NCBI GenBank assembly: GCA_900316475.1 | Contig: ONDA01000010.1 | Coordinates: forward strand, 1 to 64,000 | Origin: an uncultured Prevotellaceae bacterium | Lineage (GTDB): Bacteria; Bacteroidota; Bacteroidia; Bacteroidales; Bacteroidaceae | DNA: 64,000 nucleotides | Reading direction: 5' to 3' | Shown: positions 38,187-46,455 of the stretch, one piece after another | Position numbering within the stretch: the first letter of the stretch is position 1 | How the letters are laid out: each line of letters starts with the position of its first letter | Made by a program: the position numbers and the translations under genes | The notes under the pieces: model-generated | Told to the model about the DNA's origin: nothing | Databases searched by the model: none | What the model saw: only the letters and a program-made list of their open reading frames with translations

Positions 38187-39842
38187 ATGTTCTCCAACAA
38201 GAAAAACGTCAATATCCTGACAGCCCTGCTCGCAGCTCATGGCGTCCGCCATGCCGTCGTCTGTCCGGGCAGCCGTAATGCCCCTATCGTCCATAACCTC
38301 AATGAGCACCCCGACATCGTGTGCTATCCCGTTACCGACGAGCGCTCAGCCGGCTTCTATGCCATCGGTATGATGCAGGCCCTTGACGAGCCTGTCGTCG
38401 TCTGTGTCACCAGTGGTACGGCACTGCTCAATCTGGCTCCTGCCGTGGCCGAGGCGTGGTATCAGCACCTGCCGCTCATCGTTGTCAGTGCCGACCGCCC
38501 GGAGCCGTGGATAGACCAGCTCGACGGACAGACCCTGCCGCAGCCTGGTGCTCTGGGCCGGTTCGTCCGTCGCACGGTTTCGTTGCCCGAGTCTGACGAA
38601 TGGTACTGCAACCGTCTTGTCAACGAGGCACTGCTGGATGCGATGGCCGACGATGCCCGTCCCGTCCATATCAACGTTCCCATCACCGAACCGCTCTTTT
38701 CTTTTGATGTGCCGCAGCTGCCTGACGTCAGGATGGTGATGCGTACCTCGCCCGCTCGTGACTACGACTGCCTGCATCCCGCCCTCGTCGACGGTCTGAC
38801 AGCCGCCCGACGGCCGATGATTGTCTTCGGACAGACCAATCCCCATTATTTCGAGGGTATCGACGTCGACCATCTCTTTTCCCACGTCATCGTCCTTCAT
38901 GAGGCACTGTCGCCCTTTCCCCATGTCAGCCATTTCGACGACGTGCTGGAAAGAGAGGAGAGAGGAGAGAGGAGAGAGGAGAGAAGGGGTGAAAGAGGAG
39001 AGAGGAGAGAGGAGAGAGGAGAGAAAATCCTGCCGCCCGACTTCATCATCCACGTTGGCGACACGATTGTCAGCAAGCGGTTGCGCCGGTTCCTGCGTCA
39101 GGCTACTGACGCCCAGACGTGGCGCATCAGTCTGTCGGGCGATGTGGAGGATACCTTCCAGAATCTGCGTGGCATCATTGTCGGCGACCCGGAGTCTGTG
39201 TTGCAGTCGCTCAGTCATAAACTGTTGCATCGTCGGTTGCAAGGCGCGGCTTATCGGCGCCAATGGCTTGCTGCCCTGACGGAGGCCGCCCGCCGGGCTG
39301 CCGACTTCCAGCCCCCTTATTCACAGGCAGCTGCCGTCAAGTATTTCGAAGCGCACCTTACCGGGGGAGCCGTTCACTACGCCAACAGTACCGCCATACG
39401 TCTTGCCAACAGATACGCCAACCATCACGTCTGGTGCAACCGTGGCGTCAATGGCATTGAGGGTTCGCTGTCAACGGCCGCCGGCTTCTCTTTGGTCACC
39501 GACGAGAAAGTCTTTTGTGTCATCGGCGACCTCAGTTTCTTCTACGATCAGAACGCCCTGTGGAATACGAATCTCAAGGGCAATCTCCGCATCCTCCTGC
39601 TGAACAACGGTCACGGCGCCATCTTCGACACGCTGCCTGGACTCGGTCAGAGCCCTGCTCGCGACCGCCTCGTGGCCGCCGCCCACAGCACGTCGGCTGA
39701 GGGTATCTGCCGCCAGAACGGCGTTGTCTACCTCAAGGCAGAAGATATGGAGCAGATGAAACAGGGCATCGACACCTTGTTATATTTAGAGAGCGACCGC
39801 CCCGTATTGCTCGAGGTCTTCGTTCCTCCTTCCTCGTGTTAA
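38187..39842 (+). CDS. menD: SEPHCHC synthase MenD with purine-repeat insert
   Basis: The protein has 551 residues. It is a thiamine-diphosphate enzyme joining isochorismate and 2-oxoglutarate. Evident are VCPGSRNAPIVHNL, the catalytic-Glu region YPVTDERSAGFYAIG, VSADRPEPWIDQLDGQ and the TPP/magnesium motif FCVIGDLSFFYDQNALWN. Between ...HVSHFDDVLE and PDFIIHVGDTI there are about 27 residues of ERGERREERRGERGERREER encoded by GAGAGGAGAGAGG repeats (38951-39026); comparable enzymes need only a short loop here. The catalytic parts are intact. menB is not next but 8.5 kb away. Confidence 0.95.
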   Translation: MFSNKKNVNILTALLAAHGVRHAVVCPGSRNAPIVHNLNEHPDIVCYPVTDERSAGFYAIGMMQALDEPVVVCVTSGTALLNLAPAVAEAWYQHLPLIVVSADRPEPWIDQLDGQTLPQPGALGRFVRRTVSLPESDEWYCNRLVNEALLDAMADDARPVHINVPITEPLFSFDVPQLPDVRMVMRTSPARDYDCLHPALVDGLTAARRPMIVFGQTNPHYFEGIDVDHLFSHVIVLHEALSPFPHVSHFDDVLEREERGERREERRGERGERREERGEKILPPDFIIHVGDTIVSKRLRRFLRQATDAQTWRISLSGDVEDTFQNLRGIIVGDPESVLQSLSHKLLHRRLQGAAYRRQWLAALTEAARRAADFQPPYSQAAAVKYFEAHLTGGAVHYANSTAIRLANRYANHHVWCNRGVNGIEGSLSTAAGFSLVTDEKVFCVIGDLSFFYDQNALWNTNLKGNLRILLLNNGHGAIFDTLPGLGQSPARDRLVAAAHSTSAEGICRQNGVVYLKAEDMEQMKQGIDTLLYLESDRPVLLEVFVPPSSC

Positions 39843-39851
39843 GAATAAACT

Positions 39852-40167
39852 GGTGACACCTCTTACACCTGGCACTTAACTGTCTGAAAATCAATGCCTA
39901 TTTTCTGGAGGTAAGTGACACCTAAAGTCGCACCAAAGGTAACACCAGGGAATAACGGTTGACCGTGGAACATTGACGAGAGGCCGTGACGTTTTCACGA
40001 GAGGCCGTGAGATTTTCACGAGCGGCTTGTACGTTTCCGCCTTTTGGCGTGAAACATTGGCGAAAGGGGTTGGTGCGACCATTGGTGCGACCATTGGTGC
40101 GGGCATTGGTGCGACCAAGTATCTTGCTAACCAGCTGATAATCAGGGTTGGTGTAAGAGGTGTCACC
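39852..40167. repeat. 316-bp spacer element bounded by an 18-bp inverted repeat
   Basis: GGTGACACCTCTTACACC (39852-39869) and its perfect inverse (40150-40167) enclose three 21-bp units of the CACGAGAGGCCGTGAG family (39975-40037) and four 12-bp units GGTGCGACCATT (40072-40119). No convincing gene is seen in 39843-40233. The arm word GGTGTAAGAGGTGT is shared with the terminator loop at 829-842. Confidence 0.8.
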
Positions 40168-40233
40168 AAACGACAGTCCTGCACATAGGCAGTGCGCGCG
40201 AGCCCATAAGCAATTCAAGGATAACAGAAAAAC

Positions 40234-43110
40234 TTATCGCGCAAGGGCTTTCTTGCCTTCCACGATGACGATGCCTCGTCGCGGTGTGCTGACCTGCCGT
40301 CCGCCAAGGTCGTAACGCTTGCCGACGGTTTGGTGCTGTATGTCCACAGCCTTCACGCCTGTCATACCCTTGTCGTTGATATGTGTCAGGTAGCCGGGGC
40401 TGGCCGTGCCGCCGTCGATGCGGGCGTAGGTGTAGTCGGTGTGAGTGTCGCTGTATGCTGTCCCTTTTCCGCCGACAAGCTTCTCACAACCTTCGAACAC
40501 ATATCGTCCGCTATAAGTCTTGACGTTCTTGGTAGTCCAGCCGTCGCCCACATAGATGGTGGTCAACGAGCGACATTCGCCGAACATACCTCCTATAGAT
40601 TCAACGTTAGCGGTGTTGAAGCCGCTCAGGTCGAGGACGGTCAGTTTTTCGCATCTTAAAAACATGGATGTCATGCTCTGCACGCTTGACGTGTTGAGAT
40701 GCTCCAGGCCAGTGATGTTCGTCAGATTACGGCAGCCCTTAAACCAACCGCTGGTACTGGTGAAGTAGTTCGTGCAGTCGGCCATGCTCTCGTCGAACAC
40801 GACGGCGGTGATGTTGCTACGCTGCGTGTCCCCTATGCTGAACTCATTAGCCGAAACACCGGTGCCGCCGCGGCTCTTCATATTGGTGTCGTAATAGAAG
40901 GTCAGCGTCGTGCCGTCGTCGCTCAGTGTCGTATAGGGTATTTTCACCTCAGGCAAGGCGTCTTTCTGACTGATGTGGCTTAGGTAGCCGGGACTGGCCG
41001 TGCCGCCGTCGATGCGGGCGTAGGTGTAGTCGGTGTAGGTGGCGTCGTAAGTCGTCCCTGCACCGCCGACAAGCACCGCGCAGTCGGTAAACATATTGAT
41101 TCCGTTTTCCTTGACGGTTATCTGCTGGGTGCTCCATCCGTCGCCCACATAGATGCGGGTCAAGAATGAGCAGCCCATGAACATATTTGTCATATTTGTC
41201 ACGTTATCGGTGTTGAGCGGGCTGAGGTCGAGGGTTGTCAGTCCGGTGCAGTGGCTGAACATTTGACCCATATTCGTCACGTTGGCGGTGTTGAGTGGGC
41301 TGAGGTCGAGGCTTGTCAGTCCGGTGCAAGAGCCGAACAAATTCCACATATTCGTCACGTTGTCGGTGTTGAGCGGGCTGAGGTCGAGGCTCGTCAGTCC
41401 GGTGCAAAAGCAAAACATTTGGCTCATGTCCGTCACGTTGGCGGTGTTGAGTGGGCTGAGGTCAAGGCTCGTCAGCCCGCTGCAAAAGCAAAACATTCCG
41501 CTCATATCCGTCACGTTGGCCGTATTGAGCGGACTGAGGTCGAGGCTTGTCAGTCCTTCGCAGCTGCTGAACATCCAGCTCATGTCCATCACGTTGTCGG
41601 TGTTGAGCGGACTAAGGTCGAGGGTTGTCAGACTGCTACAGCCGCCGAACATGAAACTCATGTTTGTCACGTTGGCGGTGTTGAGCGGACTGAGGTCGAG
41701 ACTCGTCAGACTGTAACAGCCGCTGAACATCCTGCTCATATCCGTCACGTTGGTGGTGTTGAGCGGGCTGAGGTCGAGGCTTGTCAGACTGCCACAGCCG
41801 CTGAACATCCAGCTCATGTCCGTCACGTTGTCGGTGTTCAGATTAGCCAGTCCCGTGATGGACTTCATGCGTTTGAAGTCATAGAAGAAATAGGCCAGGG
41901 TTCTGAATCCATGGAAAGCGGCGAAAGAGTCGTCGATGACCACCGCAGTAACCTTATCCTTCCCCTCTATCGCCGTTAGGTCCATGCCCTTGCGCTCCAC
42001 CTTTTTCGTATCGTAGTAGTATGTCAGCGTCGTACCGTCATCGCTCGGCAAGGCATAGGTCTCCGGGTCGGTGAACTCCTTCTGCGTCAGGTAGCCTGGC
42101 TGTCCGCTCTTGTCCACGCAGGCATAGTCCTTGTCAACATGCTCCTCGCTGTAGGTGGTCCCATTGCCGCCGACGAGAGCCGTACAGCCGTTAAACAACT
42201 TTAAGCCATCATTCTCCTTGACGTTCGCCGTGCTCCATATCCGACTGTCGGCGTAGATGGTCTTCAGTTTTTTACAGCTACTAAACATTCCGTTCATGGT
42301 CCTCACCTTGGCCGTGTTGAACCGCGACAGGTCGAGCGTCGTCACCTCTTGGCAGCCAGCGAACATCTGCGGCATATCCAGCACATTGACCGTGTTAAAG
42401 TGGCTTACGTCAAGAACCGTCAGCTTCCGGCAGCCATAGAACATCCCATCCATGAATGACACTTTTCCCGTGTCAAAGTTGCTGATGTCGAGACTTTCCA
42501 GCGCACTGCAGTTACCGAACATGTTCATCATGTTTGACACTTTCGATGTGTCAAAACTCTTAAGGTCAAGGCTTGTCAGTTTAAGACAGAAGTAGAACAT
42601 TGCACGCATGGATGTCACCTTCGACGTGTTGAAGTTCTTAAGGTTGAGATGCTCTAAATTGTAACAGCCCCAGAACATATAATTCATATTTGTCACGTTG
42701 GCGGTGTTGAACGAGCTAAGGTCAAGACTGGTCAGCTCTTTACAGTAGCTAAACATATAGTCCATCCTCGTCACGTTCTCCGTGTGGAGATACTCCAGTC
42801 CGGTGATGGTCGTAAGGTGTACACAATCCTCGAACCAGTAGGACATACTCTTGATAGTGTGGCAGGCGTCGAAACTCTCGTCGAAGACCACCGTCTTGAT
42901 GGCGCTGCGGTAGTCATTCCACACCAGCTTCTCTTTATACAGAGTATGGACGAGCGCCGTGCCGCCGCGGCTCTCCCTGTTGTTGTCGTAGTAGAACGTC
43001 AGCGTCTGGTTCTTATACACGACATACGGCTCCTGGGCCGCAGCCGTCAGCGTGGTGAGCAGCAGTGCTGCCATGACGGTGAGTCGCCTGAAGAATATTG
43101 TCTTTCTCAT
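40234..43110 (-). CDS. BspA-like surface protein with DUF285 leucine-rich-type repeats
   Basis: The protein has 958 residues. The signal peptide runs MRKTIFFRRLTVMAALLLTT to TAAAQ. Three blocks each begin with a (Y/S)DDGTTLT(F/Y)YYDT-like unit and continue with DUF285 repeats (NTANVTDMSxMFxxCxxLTS then LDLSPL). Eight units at 41200-41824 are nearly identical and exactly 78 bp (26 residues) long. The tail KRYDLGGRQVSTPRRGIVIV is a Prevotella-type C-terminal signal. Such proteins mediate adhesion in oral and gut relatives; the ligand is unknown. It starts 23 bp after the nucleoside kinase gene and may share its transcript. Confidence 0.92.
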   Translation of the reverse strand: MRKTIFFRRLTVMAALLLTTLTAAAQEPYVVYKNQTLTFYYDNNRESRGGTALVHTLYKEKLVWNDYRSAIKTVVFDESFDACHTIKSMSYWFEDCVHLTTITGLEYLHTENVTRMDYMFSYCKELTSLDLSSFNTANVTNMNYMFWGCYNLEHLNLKNFNTSKVTSMRAMFYFCLKLTSLDLKSFDTSKVSNMMNMFGNCSALESLDISNFDTGKVSFMDGMFYGCRKLTVLDVSHFNTVNVLDMPQMFAGCQEVTTLDLSRFNTAKVRTMNGMFSSCKKLKTIYADSRIWSTANVKENDGLKLFNGCTALVGGNGTTYSEEHVDKDYACVDKSGQPGYLTQKEFTDPETYALPSDDGTTLTYYYDTKKVERKGMDLTAIEGKDKVTAVVIDDSFAAFHGFRTLAYFFYDFKRMKSITGLANLNTDNVTDMSWMFSGCGSLTSLDLSPLNTTNVTDMSRMFSGCYSLTSLDLSPLNTANVTNMSFMFGGCSSLTTLDLSPLNTDNVMDMSWMFSSCEGLTSLDLSPLNTANVTDMSGMFCFCSGLTSLDLSPLNTANVTDMSQMFCFCTGLTSLDLSPLNTDNVTNMWNLFGSCTGLTSLDLSPLNTANVTNMGQMFSHCTGLTTLDLSPLNTDNVTNMTNMFMGCSFLTRIYVGDGWSTQQITVKENGINMFTDCAVLVGGAGTTYDATYTDYTYARIDGGTASPGYLSHISQKDALPEVKIPYTTLSDDGTTLTFYYDTNMKSRGGTGVSANEFSIGDTQRSNITAVVFDESMADCTNYFTSTSGWFKGCRNLTNITGLEHLNTSSVQSMTSMFLRCEKLTVLDLSGFNTANVESIGGMFGECRSLTTIYVGDGWTTKNVKTYSGRYVFEGCEKLVGGKGTAYSDTHTDYTYARIDGGTASPGYLTHINDKGMTGVKAVDIQHQTVGKRYDLGGRQVSTPRRGIVIVEGKKALAR

Positions 43111-43133
43111 TTTTGTATATATGAGTTTCGTTG

Positions 43134-44831
43134 TTAATACTTGTACTTGAACGACGAACCGCCGACGAACTCGCGCATGATAGACGTGGGTGGAATCTCC
43201 TTGTCGCTGATGGGCAGGAAGAAATGGATGAACTTCAGCAGACGATGGGCTTCGGCATACTCAGGACAGTTCTTCGGCACGGTAGAGAGGATGAGCTCGG
43301 CATGGATGCGCAGGACGGCAAATTCAATGTTCAGCGCCGAGTTGAACATCACGTCGGCCGTCTCCTGAAACGGGAATATCCACTGCTCCTCAGCCTGGCA
43401 CACGTTCTTCCACTGGCTGATAGTCTGCTGGGCGGTAAAGGCCCCTTTATTGTAGTCGCGGATGATGCGTCGCAGCAGACGGTTGTCGCGTGTCGGAATC
43501 CAGTTGTGGTCGTCGAGCGAAATGCTGGTCAGCGCCGAGATGTAGACCTTGTATTTCAGCGATTCGTCGACGCCCTTGGTCAGCAGCGGGTTCAGGGCGT
43601 GGATGCCCTCGATGATAAGCACCGTGTCGCCCGACAGCCTGAGCCGCTTGCCATTGTATTCACGCTTGCCGGTGACGAAGTTGTACTCCGGCACCTCCAC
43701 CGTCTCGCCTTTCATCAGCCGTGCCAGGTGGTCGCCTAACAGCTTGTGATCCACCGCCTCCACGTTGTCGAAGTCATAGTCGCCATTGGGCAGTTTCGGT
43801 GTGTCGACGCGGTTGACGAAGTAGTCGTCCGTTGAGAACGAGACAGGGCGCAGGCCGCAGGCCAGCAGCTGTACCGACAGACGTTTGCAGAACGTCGACT
43901 TGCCCGAGCTCGACGGACCGGTGATGAGCACCAGCCGGACGGGGCTCTTCTTGTTGTGGAAGCGGCGGTCAATCTCTTCGGCAATCTTCACAATCTTCTT
44001 CTCCTGCAGGGCTTCCGACACCTGTATCAGTTCCGAGGCATGGCCGCGCATGATGGCCTTGTTCACGTCGCCCGCATTCGACAGTCGCATGATGATGTCC
44101 CAGCGCGTCTTCTCGGCAAACATCTCGAACGTCTTCGGCTGTGCCACCTTCTCGGCCAGGCGCGACGGGTCGTTCCAGTCGGGCACGCGCAGCAGCAGTC
44201 CCTGTTCGTAGCGCTCCAGTCCCCACACCTTCAGGTAGCCGGCACTCGGCACCAACGGGCCGTAGTAGTAATCGACGGTATCGCCCAGCGTGTAGTAGTC
44301 GCTGTAAATCTGCCCGCTGGTCTCAAGTAGTTTCACCTTGTCGGAGAATCCGCGGTCGGTAAACACGCGGATGGCCTCCTCGTTGGTGGCCTCCGTACGG
44401 CGGAAGGGCATGTCGAGGTCTATGATTTCCTGCATCCTGGTCTTGATACGCTCCACCATCTCGTCGGTAAGCAGTCGTCCGTCCCTTGTTGAGGCTATGG
44501 GCTTGAAGTTACAATAATAGCCACGGCACAACGAGTGCTCGATAAAGAGTTTCGAACCGGGGAACAAGTCTTGCGTGGCCTTGTAGAGGACGAACGACAG
44601 CGACCGCACGTAGACATGGTGGCCACTGCCCGCCCGGGCGTCGAGGAACTCCACGTCGCGATTCTGGAAGAGCCGGAACTTCAATCCTTGTGACACGTTG
44701 TTCACCTTCGCCGAGATGACAGGGTAGGGCAGGTTGATGTCGTCGGCAAAGTCATGATAGACGTCGAGTAGCGAAGCCCCTTCCGGGAAACTTTTCGTTA
44801 CATTATTGTTCTTGCAGCGAATCTGTAGCAT
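43134..44831 (-). CDS. Nucleoside kinase (uridine kinase/phosphoribulokinase type) with N-terminal TGS-like domain
   Basis: The start at 44831 gives a 565-residue protein beginning MLQIRCKNNNVTKSFPEGAS, a ubiquitin-like TGS domain. A threonyl-tRNA-synthetase editing-like region follows (FIEHSLCRGYYCNF). The kinase domain has Walker A LITGPSSSGKSTFCKRL and LIIEGIHALNPLL. The architecture is standard for the Bacteroidota/Firmicutes uridine-kinase-like family; the natural substrate is not settled. Another ATG at 44843 would put the start almost on the promoter, so the later one is preferred. Confidence 0.9.
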   Translation of the reverse strand: MLQIRCKNNNVTKSFPEGASLLDVYHDFADDINLPYPVISAKVNNVSQGLKFRLFQNRDVEFLDARAGSGHHVYVRSLSFVLYKATQDLFPGSKLFIEHSLCRGYYCNFKPIASTRDGRLLTDEMVERIKTRMQEIIDLDMPFRRTEATNEEAIRVFTDRGFSDKVKLLETSGQIYSDYYTLGDTVDYYYGPLVPSAGYLKVWGLERYEQGLLLRVPDWNDPSRLAEKVAQPKTFEMFAEKTRWDIIMRLSNAGDVNKAIMRGHASELIQVSEALQEKKIVKIAEEIDRRFHNKKSPVRLVLITGPSSSGKSTFCKRLSVQLLACGLRPVSFSTDDYFVNRVDTPKLPNGDYDFDNVEAVDHKLLGDHLARLMKGETVEVPEYNFVTGKREYNGKRLRLSGDTVLIIEGIHALNPLLTKGVDESLKYKVYISALTSISLDDHNWIPTRDNRLLRRIIRDYNKGAFTAQQTISQWKNVCQAEEQWIFPFQETADVMFNSALNIEFAVLRIHAELILSTVPKNCPEYAEAHRLLKFIHFFLPISDKEIPPTSIMREFVGGSSFKYKY

Positions 44832-44851
44832 AATAGTTGGCATTTTGGATG

Positions 44852-44883
44852 CAAAGTTACAAATTAAATAAGAAAGCAGCAAA
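44852..44883 (-). promoter_or_regulatory. Promoter of the nucleoside kinase gene
   Basis: On the minus strand TAACTTTG (44852-44859) and TTTG (44880-44883) are 20 nt apart. Confidence 0.7.
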
Positions 44884-44899
44884 ATTAGGTGATATTTTA

Positions 44900-44930
44900 T
44901 TTGTTTTTTCCGTTCTTTTTATTATCTTTG
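44900..44930 (+). promoter_or_regulatory. Promoter of the sensor pair
   Basis: TTTG (44900-44903) and TATCTTTG (44923-44930) are exactly 19 nt apart. The start codon is 7 nt beyond the -7 element, so the leader is very short or absent. Confidence 0.75.
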
Positions 44931-44937
44931 CAGCTGA

Positions 44938-46455
44938 ATGTTACGATTAACCAAAAACCTGACCAAACCCTTATCTGTGCGACTCAGTCTGATGATCGTT
45001 TCAGTGATGGCGTTGCTGCTGATAGCTTCATTAGCAGTGATGCTGTATTATTCCCGGAAAGTGGTGAAGGAGGAGACGCTGCTGAAGACCTCGCAGACAC
45101 TCGAGGCTTTGGTACAGCGTATGGATAATATACTGCTGAGTGTGGAGCAGTCGGCTGGCAATATGTACTTCAACATCCTGTTCAATCTGGAGCATCCGGA
45201 GATGATGGACACCTATTGCCGCGAGCTGGTGGCCTCAAATCATTATATTACGGGCTGCGCCATTGCCTTCGTGCCAGGCTACTACAAGGATAAAGACCTC
45301 TTCATGCCTTACTACCGCCGTGTCAGTGACGAGGCGTCGGACTCCCTGCAGTCTATTGTCAAGGCAGAAAACTTTGGCGTGACGCCCTATACTACTCAGG
45401 TCTGGTATAACGAGCCGATGAAGACGGGACATCCTTGCTGGATCAACCCCGCCAAGGGCATGAAGGAGGAGGTGGAGCCGTTAAACACCTTCTGTCTGCC
45501 CATCTACGACAAGAAGGGTCGGCGCGTCGCCATCCTCGGTGTTGACGTGTCGCTGAACCTGTTGTCGCGGATTATCCTCGAGACAAAGCCCTCGGCGAAC
45601 TCTTATTGTACGTTGCTTGATGGCGACGGCTCGTATATCGTCCATCCTGACAGCAGGAAACTGCGCTATGCCAAGGGCGTCTATCAGACAGCCTTGGGGG
45701 CTGACTCCTCTGTTCTGAAGACCGCTCGGGCCATGATATCGGGCGAGACGGGCTATATGCGCTTCTTGATGAACGGTGTCCACTATTATGCCTTCTATAA
45801 GCCCTTTAGTCGTACGGCTATTCCAGGCCGCTATCTTACCGACATGGGGTGGAGCGCGGGTATTATCTACCCTGAGGACGACATCTTCGGCAAGTACAAC
45901 CACCTTATCCATTATGTCTTCGGCATCGCCATTGTCGGCATACTGCTGCTCTTCTTCCTCAGCAGGACAATCATCCACCGCCAGCTGCTCCCCCTGCGCC
46001 AGCTGACACGTGCCGCCGGGCGCATTTCAGAAGGCCATTACGACGAACCGATTCCCGAGACCCGTCAGCAGGATGAGATAGGACGCTTGCAGGAAAACTT
46101 CCAGCAGATGCAGACGTCGCTGGCTAAGCACCGCCAGGAACTGCAGCTGTTGCTGAAGACGCTGAGGAGCCAGAATGAAAATCTCCATATAGCCTACGAC
46201 AGGGCGAAGAAAGCCGACAGTGTGAAGATAGCGTTTCTGCATCACATGACGAACCAGATTGTCATTCCGGCGCAGGCCATCATGATGGATGTTGATGCGT
46301 TGTGCCACCTCGGCGACAACGAGCAGGAGAAGACGGCGTACCTGGCCGACGACATTGACGAACACAGCAAAACCATCACCAGGCTGCTGAACGACATACT
46401 GAAAGCGTCGCAAGAGGTTGACGAGACAAGAAAGGAGGTGAGCGATGAGAATTAG
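44938..46455 (+). CDS. dCache-HAMP sensor with HisKA-like helix but no ATPase domain
   Basis: The protein has 505 residues. The first membrane helix (LMIVSVMALLLIASLAVMLYY) is followed by a double-Cache periplasmic sensor (CWINPAKGMKEEVEPLNTF, VDVSLNLLSRIIL, YIVHPD), a second helix (YVFGIAIVGILLLFFLS), HAMP (LLPLRQLTRAAGRISEGHYD), a coiled coil and a HisKA-like helix pair around FLHHMTNQIVIPAQAIMM. It ends there; no N, G1 or G2 box follows. The next gene, overlapping by 11 bp, encodes a full kinase of the same layout. A regulatory partner that heterodimerises with it is plausible but inferred. Confidence 0.85.
   Translation: MLRLTKNLTKPLSVRLSLMIVSVMALLLIASLAVMLYYSRKVVKEETLLKTSQTLEALVQRMDNILLSVEQSAGNMYFNILFNLEHPEMMDTYCRELVASNHYITGCAIAFVPGYYKDKDLFMPYYRRVSDEASDSLQSIVKAENFGVTPYTTQVWYNEPMKTGHPCWINPAKGMKEEVEPLNTFCLPIYDKKGRRVAILGVDVSLNLLSRIILETKPSANSYCTLLDGDGSYIVHPDSRKLRYAKGVYQTALGADSSVLKTARAMISGETGYMRFLMNGVHYYAFYKPFSRTAIPGRYLTDMGWSAGIIYPEDDIFGKYNHLIHYVFGIAIVGILLLFFLSRTIIHRQLLPLRQLTRAAGRISEGHYDEPIPETRQQDEIGRLQENFQQMQTSLAKHRQELQLLLKTLRSQNENLHIAYDRAKKADSVKIAFLHHMTNQIVIPAQAIMMDVDALCHLGDNEQEKTAYLADDIDEHSKTITRLLNDILKASQEVDETRKEVSDEN

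Noticed and set aside
39891..40184. 97-residue minus-strand frame in the menD-BspA spacer
   Set aside because: It is made of the 12-bp and 21-bp repeats (MVAPMVAP, LVKISRPLVK), whose lengths keep any frame open; no family resemblance.
41251..41979. Long plus-strand frame opposite the BspA-like gene
   Set aside because: It is a shadow of the 78-bp coding repeats; the minus frame has signal peptide and DUF285 units.
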